Positions 8,206-12,078 of a DNA stretch of 12,078 nucleotides are shown piece after piece. The DNA comes from HGM05232 sp036661515 (GTDB lineage: Bacteria > Bacteroidota > Bacteroidia > Bacteroidales > Muribaculaceae). The stretch lies in assembly GCA_036661515.1 (NCBI GenBank), contig JAVWYO010000061.1:1-12078 (forward strand), read 5' to 3'. Each line of letters starts with the position of its first letter. The stretch's first letter is position 1. The notes under the pieces are model-generated. The model ran no database searches. It was not told where the DNA came from and saw only the letters and a list, made by a program, of their open reading frames with translations. The position numbers and the translations under genes are program-made.

Positions 8206-10362
8206 ATGAAATCATTTAAGTTATATCTCAGTTTATTGCTACTTATGACATTAGGCTTATCGAGCTGTCAAGACGACTTCGACATGCCTCCTATGCGTGT
8301 CCCTGTAGCTAAAAAACAAGCTAACACCACTATCTCTGCGGTGAAAGCTAAATATTGGAAAGAAGCAAAGAGCTATGTAGATAGCATTAAGGAACCTTTA
8401 ATTATTAAGGGTACTGTTATTAGTTCTGATGCTACGGGTAACATCTACAAGAGTCTTATTATTCAAGACAAAACAGGGGCTTTAGCTATGTCTATTAATG
8501 CTAATAGCATGTACACTACCTATCGTCCTGGTCAAGAAGTTGTTATCGACCTTAATAATATGTACATCGGTAAATATGCTGGTCTTCAACAACTTGGTGC
8601 TCCTCAGTATAGCGATAAATATGGCGAATGGCAAACTACTTTTATGGCTTTTGAAACTTTCCAAAAGCATGCCGAGCTTAACGGCCTGCCTAACATTTCT
8701 AAAATCGACACCATTCCAGCCGTTATTGGTCAATTGCCTACTCTTCCCGACGCTGTTCGCACAATGCAAAGCCAATTGGTAAGTTTTGATAATGTTGAGT
8801 TTGAAGGTGGCGGTACACTAAAATATTCTGAACCAGATGCTTCTACAAGTCGCACTCTTAAAGATGCTCAAGGAAACACTATCATAGTACGTAACAGTAA
8901 CTATGCTACTTTTAAAAACGACATCCTTCCTAAGGGTAAGGGTAAAGTTGTAGGTATCCTTAGCTATTTCAATAATGCTTGGCAACTATTGCTTCGTTCT
9001 ACTGCCGATTGTATCGGATTCCAAAGTGGAAACACTCAAGGAACTATCGACAACCCATATACTATGGAGAATGTCCTAAAACTTCAAGGTAAAGGTTCGG
9101 GCTGGATGACTGGATACATCGTTGGTGCTGTTGCGCCAGAAGTAACTACCGTTAAGAGCAATGCCGATATTCAATGGAAATCGGGTACTGACCTTGCTAA
9201 CACTATCGTAATTGGTGCTACTCCTGAAACTAAAGATATCAAAGACTGTATAATAATGGAACTTCCTCAAGGGTCTCCTATGCGTGCTGCTCTTAATCTT
9301 GTCGATAATGCTTCTGTATATAAAAAACAAGTTTGGGTTAATGGTACTTTTGCTTCTTATTTAGGTGCTGCTGGAGTTACTAAAAATCCAGGTCAAGTGG
9401 GCGACTTCAAAATTGAAGGAATAACACCTCCTCCAGTTCCTGGTGGTGACGGAAACGGTACTGCTACTTCTCCATTCACGATTAACCAAATCTTAGGTGG
9501 CTCTACTGGCTCTATGGTATGGGTTAAAGGATACATCGTTGGTTATGTTGAAGGTATGGTATTAAATGCTGAAGGCGCAAAATTTGGTGCTTCTACAGGT
9601 GCCACTAAAGTATATTCAAATATTCTTATGTCGGCTGATCCTGCTACTAAAGATTATAAAAAATGTATTCCTGTTCAATTACCTTCGGGCGACGCTCGTA
9701 CGGCTCTTAACGTAGTAGATAATCCTGCTAATATTGGCAAGGAAGTTTCTGTCAAAGGTAATGTTGAAAAATACTTCGGTACTGATAAAGCATTAAAAGG
9801 TGTTGCAGAATATAATTTTGGTGGCGATGCTCCAGTTCCAGAACCCATTGTTCCTGTTACTTCTCTTAACGAAAACTTTGAAGATGCAACAACTATCACT
9901 GGCCTTACTGGCTGGGAATCTGTTACGATTGCTGGTGATAAATCTTGGTATATTTATACCTATAAGGCTGCCGATAAAGTTACTGTAATTAACAAATATG
10001 CTTCAATGACTGGCTATAAAGGTAAAGCTCCATTTGAATCTTGGCTTATTACTCCTCCTCTTAACGTTGCGGGTGCATCAAGCAAAATCCTTTCTTTTGA
10101 AACTTTAGTTAACGGATACGGTAGTATTTCAACAACATTTGAAGTATATGTTTTATCGTCAAACGATCCTAAGACAGCTACCAAGACTAAACTTAATGCT
10201 ACTTTAGCAACTCCTCCTGCTACTGGATATTCAGTTGCAACAAGTTCTGGTAACATTGATCTTAGCTCTTATGGAAAGCAAGTATTTATCGGATTCTGCT
10301 ATAAAGCAACCGATGATAAAACAGCTGCTTGGGGTGTTGATAATGTAAAATTTGGTCTATAA
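8206..10362 (+). CDS. Surface-type lipoprotein: DUF5689-like OB region, two DUF6359-like repeats, choice-of-anchor-J-like domain
   Basis: A 718-aa lipoprotein, the probable surface partner of the receptor encoded 34 nt upstream. Residues 1-20 are a lipoprotein signal with lipobox LSSC (Cys21). The following QDDFD resembles the Bacteroidota lipoprotein export signal (acidic residues just after Cys), implying display on the cell surface. Residues ~40-272 form a DUF5689-like OB-fold region (IIKGTVISSDATGNIYKSLI, then IQDKTGALAMSIN). Residues ~278-405 and ~418-540 are two related DUF6359-like units; compare GWMTGYIVGAV with VWVKGYIVGYV, ATPETKDIKDCI with ADPATKDYKKCI, and ALNLVDNAS with ALNVVDNPA. 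A short proline-rich linker separates them. Residues ~553-718 look like a cleaved-adhesin/choice-of-anchor-J jelly roll (NENFED, GWESVTIAGDKSW, SWLITPPLNV, closing WGVDNVKFGL). No catalytic residues are recognised, so the role is likely substrate capture. Confidence 0.82.
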   Translation: MKSFKLYLSLLLLMTLGLSSCQDDFDMPPMRVPVAKKQANTTISAVKAKYWKEAKSYVDSIKEPLIIKGTVISSDATGNIYKSLIIQDKTGALAMSINANSMYTTYRPGQEVVIDLNNMYIGKYAGLQQLGAPQYSDKYGEWQTTFMAFETFQKHAELNGLPNISKIDTIPAVIGQLPTLPDAVRTMQSQLVSFDNVEFEGGGTLKYSEPDASTSRTLKDAQGNTIIVRNSNYATFKNDILPKGKGKVVGILSYFNNAWQLLLRSTADCIGFQSGNTQGTIDNPYTMENVLKLQGKGSGWMTGYIVGAVAPEVTTVKSNADIQWKSGTDLANTIVIGATPETKDIKDCIIMELPQGSPMRAALNLVDNASVYKKQVWVNGTFASYLGAAGVTKNPGQVGDFKIEGITPPPVPGGDGNGTATSPFTINQILGGSTGSMVWVKGYIVGYVEGMVLNAEGAKFGASTGATKVYSNILMSADPATKDYKKCIPVQLPSGDARTALNVVDNPANIGKEVSVKGNVEKYFGTDKALKGVAEYNFGGDAPVPEPIVPVTSLNENFEDATTITGLTGWESVTIAGDKSWYIYTYKAADKVTVINKYASMTGYKGKAPFESWLITPPLNVAGASSKILSFETLVNGYGSISTTFEVYVLSSNDPKTATKTKLNATLATPPATGYSVATSSGNIDLSSYGKQVFIGFCYKATDDKTAAWGVDNVKFGL

Positions 10363-10380
10363 CCCAATTATATAATACTC

Positions 10381-10429
10381 AAAAAAAGTGTGGGGCTGTT
10401 GCAAAAGTAAGCAACAGCTCCACTTTTTT
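10381..10429. terminator. Bidirectional intrinsic terminator after the receptor/lipoprotein operon
   Basis: The left arm at 10381-10402 (A-run, then GTGTGGGGCTGTTGC) pairs with the right arm at 10411-10429 (GCAACAGCTCCAC, then T-run). There is an 8-nt loop, a perfect 8-bp apex, one G-U pair and one mismatch near the base. The A-run and T-run give U-tracts on both strands. It lies between the convergent stops at 10362 (plus) and 10432 (minus) and should serve both. Confidence 0.85.
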
Positions 10430-10431
10430 AT

Positions 10432-10908
10432 TTACAGCCAATTAAGTGTTATTCTTGCTGTCGTAGGTGATGTTAAGCTCCCTCTAACGCTATTAATTGC
10501 AGTAGAATATCGCTGATGATATTCATCACTCGCCACAGAATAGCCCTCTGTGTCATAACACATATATAGCACATAGCAAGTCATTGCATGCTCAATACGC
10601 TTTTGTAATATTGAATCCAGCAAAGAGTCGAGTTGCTCAGGTATTGCAAGGGAAAGTGTCATAATACCCGTGTCAATACTCCTAAAGTCATAAGCATTAA
10701 TGTAACCTATAAATCTCGAACAAATATTTACATAAGCATCTTGCATCATAAATTCAAGCACTATACGATTATCTTCAGTAATTATCGCGGGACGTTTATT
10801 TGCATCTTTATCGCGCAACGCTCGCCAGGCACTCTCAGCAAATACGCACTTTAATATCTCATCTACACTAAATCCAAATTCCACAATTCTCATTCCTTGT
10901 GTTTTCAT
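10432..10908 (-). CDS. Hypothetical 158-aa protein, last gene of a three-gene cluster
   Basis: Not recognised. I chose the ATG at 10908 (MKTQGMRIVEFGF) rather than the upstream in-frame ATG at 10989. The 10908 start overlaps the TGA of the preceding gene as ATGA (10905-10908), a classic translational-coupling arrangement, while the longer form would add 27 residues lying wholly inside the upstream gene. The protein is soluble, without signal peptide or membrane segment. It has a helical N-terminus (FSVDEILKCVFAESAWRAL), a central region, an amphipathic helix (PEQLDSLLDSILQKRIEHAM) leading to a Cys/Tyr-rich stretch (TCYVLYMCYDTEGY), and a C-terminus ending LTSPTTARITLNWL. Size and gene packing are reminiscent of small phage structural or neck proteins, but I cannot name a family. 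It is followed by the terminator at 10381-10429. Confidence 0.6.
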   Translation of the reverse strand: MKTQGMRIVEFGFSVDEILKCVFAESAWRALRDKDANKRPAIITEDNRIVLEFMMQDAYVNICSRFIGYINAYDFRSIDTGIMTLSLAIPEQLDSLLDSILQKRIEHAMTCYVLYMCYDTEGYSVASDEYHQRYSTAINSVRGSLTSPTTARITLNWL

Positions 10909-11360
10909 AATTTTATCTTTTTTCTTATTCCTATAAATACAAATATCAATCCCAGCACACCCACTAATATCAATATAACAGGAAAGCAATTACTCTTTTT
11001 ATCAACCTTCTCACTTAACACCTCTTTATTATTATTCTCCCTTTTAACTCCCACATGCGCTATCTCACTACTCAAATAAGTATTATTTCGCTTTCTACTT
11101 AGCCGTGTAGCTCGCACACTTTTCAATGCACTGGGCAGCGTTTCTGTTGCTGGATAATAATCCCACTTTATTTCCACTACATCACTTGAGTCAATCTCGG
11201 CCATAGAGCTCACCATACTCCCATTAGCCACGCTATCAGTAGCGCTTTTCAACTCATATTCACGCTCATTAGACACCTTTTTATGTGACTTGCAACCAGC
11301 ACCACACAATAGTCCAGCACTAAGCGCAACGGTTAAGCCTATTATAATGTAATGCTTCAT
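10905..11360 (-). CDS. Small lipoprotein with C-terminal membrane helix, spanin-like topology
   Basis: A 151-aa protein from the ATG at 11360. An upstream in-frame ATG at 11378 would add MLIRLY and spoil the signal n-region. Residues 1-22 form a signal peptide ending in a lipobox-like GAGC (Cys23), followed by a charged stretch (KSHKK). The middle is hydrophilic, with EIDSSDVVEIKWDYYPA followed by a basic segment (RATRLSRKRNN) and a lysine/glutamate-rich stretch. Residues ~126-145 are one hydrophobic helix (FPVILILVGVLGLIFVFIGI) with a basic tail (RKKIKL). A lipidated N-terminus plus a C-terminal transmembrane helix is the layout of unimolecular spanins, which disrupt the outer membrane at the end of phage lysis. 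No endolysin or holin is seen in the window, so this is only a topology match; an ordinary envelope lipoprotein is the alternative. It overlaps the upstream gene by 41 nt and the downstream start by 4 nt. Confidence 0.6.
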   Translation of the reverse strand: MKHYIIIGLTVALSAGLLCGAGCKSHKKVSNEREYELKSATDSVANGSMVSSMAEIDSSDVVEIKWDYYPATETLPSALKSVRATRLSRKRNNTYLSSEIAHVGVKRENNNKEVLSEKVDKKSNCFPVILILVGVLGLIFVFIGIRKKIKL

Positions 11361-11742
11361 ATATAATCTTATTAGCATATTTTGTCGTTATAAAAAATTG
11401 TGATGCCCGTCGTTCTCTTAATACTATTGCAAGGGCATCACTAAGACTATAATTCTCATGGTGTTGCATCAATCCATCGACATGCCCTAATATCTCATAC
11501 CACATCATACGTCGTATCGACATCCGCGCTGGCACATCGCCATTTCTTTTTATTAGGCTTAGAACTCTTAACGCATACTCAAAGCACACATGATAACGTG
11601 GCTTACCATTCTTTATCACATCTTTTATCACATTTGCCCTCAAAAGCTTCTCATCGTGTTGAAAATGAAACACAAGTTGTTCTTTATAAATTCGCACCAA
11701 CTCTCGGTCGCGCTCCTCACGCAGTTTTAAATCTCTTTTCAT
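11320..11742 (-). CDS. Hypothetical 140-aa basic helical protein, first gene of a three-gene cluster
   Basis: Not recognised. The protein is basic, predicted largely helical and soluble, with no signal peptide or membrane segment. The N-terminus is strongly charged (MKRDLKLREERDRELVRIYK). The C-terminal half contains MSIRRMMWYEILGHVDGLMQ and then RRASQFFITTKYANKIIYEA. The opening charged helix and basic character would allow nucleic-acid or protein binding, but no helix-turn-helix or catalytic motif is clear. It is the promoter-proximal gene of a tightly packed minus-strand cluster, and its last 41 nt overlap the start of the lipoprotein gene. A good promoter lies ~80-110 nt upstream (11820-11852). 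Confidence 0.6.
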   Translation of the reverse strand: MKRDLKLREERDRELVRIYKEQLVFHFQHDEKLLRANVIKDVIKNGKPRYHVCFEYALRVLSLIKRNGDVPARMSIRRMMWYEILGHVDGLMQHHENYSLSDALAIVLRERRASQFFITTKYANKIIYEALHYNRLNRCA

Positions 11743-11819
11743 CTTTATTGTGTGTTATTAATTAAGGTAATATTACCATTACATAGATACACCGATTCAC
11801 CACTCGCGCACCTACTCTG

Positions 11820-11852
11820 CAAATATACAACAGACAAATGGTAAAATGCAAA
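11820..11852 (-). promoter_or_regulatory. Bacteroidota-type promoter for the three-gene cluster
   Basis: On the minus strand TTTG (complement of 11849-11852) is followed after 21 nt by TATATTTG (complement of 11820-11827), matching the phylum consensus in both boxes and spacing. The start would be near 11813, giving a leader of ~70 nt to the ATG at 11742. Confidence 0.7.
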
Positions 11853-11903
11853 CTTTTATATGGTTATTTTACAACATAAACAACAAATCTACATCGCAAC
11901 AGT

Positions 11904-11920
11904 GAACGTCGAGGACGTTC
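11904..11920. repeat. REP-like palindrome, copy 1
   Basis: GAACGTCGAGGACGTTC has perfect 7-bp arms around a 3-nt centre (GAG). It is followed by CACTCCAGATTCACAAC, nearly the same flank as copy 2. It lies in the noncoding 336-bp stretch 11743-12078, which otherwise holds only the cluster promoter. Confidence 0.85.
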
Positions 11921-11949
11921 CACTCCAGATTCACAACTCACAACTCACC

Positions 11950-11983
11950 CAATCGAAGCAAAAGAACGTCGAAGACGTTCCAC
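11950..11983. repeat. REP-like repeat unit, copy 2
   Basis: A 34-bp block identical to 12018-12051. It contains the palindrome GAACGTCGAAGACGTTC at 11964-11980 (7-bp arms, GAA centre), preceded by CAATCGAAGCAAAA and followed by CAC. Its centre is 60 bp from copy 1. Confidence 0.88.
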
Positions 11984-12017
11984 ACCAGATTCACAACACA
12001 AAAGCTCACAGCTCAAT

Positions 12018-12051
12018 CAATCGAAGCAAAAGAACGTCGAAGACGTTCCAC
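12018..12051. repeat. REP-like repeat unit, copy 3
   Basis: Identical over 34 bp to copy 2, with its palindrome at 12032-12048, 68 bp after copy 2. Downstream the flank diverges from copies 1 and 2 (CAGAACTT instead of CAGATTCACAAC) and runs into a second palindrome at 12052-12071. Confidence 0.88.
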
Positions 12052-12071
12052 TTCAGAACTTTAGTTCTGAA
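12052..12071. repeat. Second palindrome abutting REP copy 3
   Basis: TTCAGAACT (12052-12060) and AGTTCTGAA (12063-12071) are perfect 9-bp inverted arms around TT. It immediately follows REP copy 3 and may be the second half of a composite two-hairpin element. There is no T-run typical of a terminator, and no gene end is visible nearby; the next gene is outside the window. Confidence 0.75.
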
Positions 12072-12078
12072 ATTTAAC

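Noticed and set aside
5424..10362. A SusC/SusD polysaccharide utilisation pair
   Set aside because: The receptor is shorter than SusC and is not followed by a SusD. The lipoprotein has OB-like and jelly-roll-like domains rather than the helical repeat fold of SusD.
10909..10989. A 27-residue N-terminal extension of the 158-aa protein (start at 10989)
   Set aside because: The extension lies entirely within the upstream lipoprotein gene, whereas the ATG at 10908 gives a 4-bp ATGA overlap.
11950..12051. Two identical 34-bp blocks separated by 34 bp, resembling a minimal CRISPR array
   Set aside because: The repeat carries a near-central 7-3-7 palindrome, a third copy is only partly conserved, the intervening DNA shares sequence between units, and no cas genes are seen. 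A REP-like element fits better.

Overview
The window looks like a chromosomal stretch of a gut-type Bacteroidales bacterium (Bacteroidota; Muribaculaceae- or Prevotellaceae-like, family not certain). The grounds are AT-rich DNA, A-rich leaders without clear Shine-Dalgarno sites, several good matches to the Bacteroidota promoter consensus (TTTG ~20 nt TAnnTTTG), a TonB-dependent receptor paired with a surface-type lipoprotein, and a protein with a type IX secretion (T9SS) type A sorting tail.

Layout. (1) 156-2298: a promoter and an exported type I pullulanase (GH13 with an N-terminal CBM48-like domain), with no SusC/SusD partner in view. (2) 2317-2362: a 21-bp perfect-stem bidirectional terminator shared with the convergent next gene. 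(3) 3885-2380, minus: a secreted multidomain protein (beta domain, chitobiase-C-like domain, OB-fold domain, T9SS-like tail). (4) 5097-4048, minus: an exported endonuclease/exonuclease/phosphatase (EEP) family hydrolase. (5) 5424-10362, plus: a two-gene operon encoding a TonB-dependent outer-membrane receptor with an N-terminal carboxypeptidase-regulatory-like domain and a 718-aa lipoprotein. The lipoprotein has a DUF5689-like OB region, two tandem DUF6359-like repeats and a choice-of-anchor-J/cleaved-adhesin-like C-terminus. A bidirectional terminator follows (10381-10429). (6) 11742-10432, minus: a compact, overlapping three-gene cluster of unrecognised small proteins with its own promoter. 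The middle protein has an N-terminal lipobox and a C-terminal membrane helix, the layout of a unimolecular phage spanin. (7) 11904-12071: three copies of a REP-like palindrome plus a second, different palindrome.

How the genes may work together. Genes 3-6 (receptor, multi-OB lipoprotein, divergent EEP hydrolase, secreted OB/T9SS protein) read as one functional neighbourhood. The inferred scheme is that surface and secreted OB-domain proteins bind a substrate, the receptor imports it, and the exported EEP enzyme cleaves phosphodiester or phosphomonoester bonds. A nucleic-acid, nucleotide or other phosphate-bearing substrate is the natural guess, but nothing in the sequence proves it. The three-gene cluster at the right may be a prophage or mobile-element remnant; this is inference from gene overlap and the spanin-like topology.
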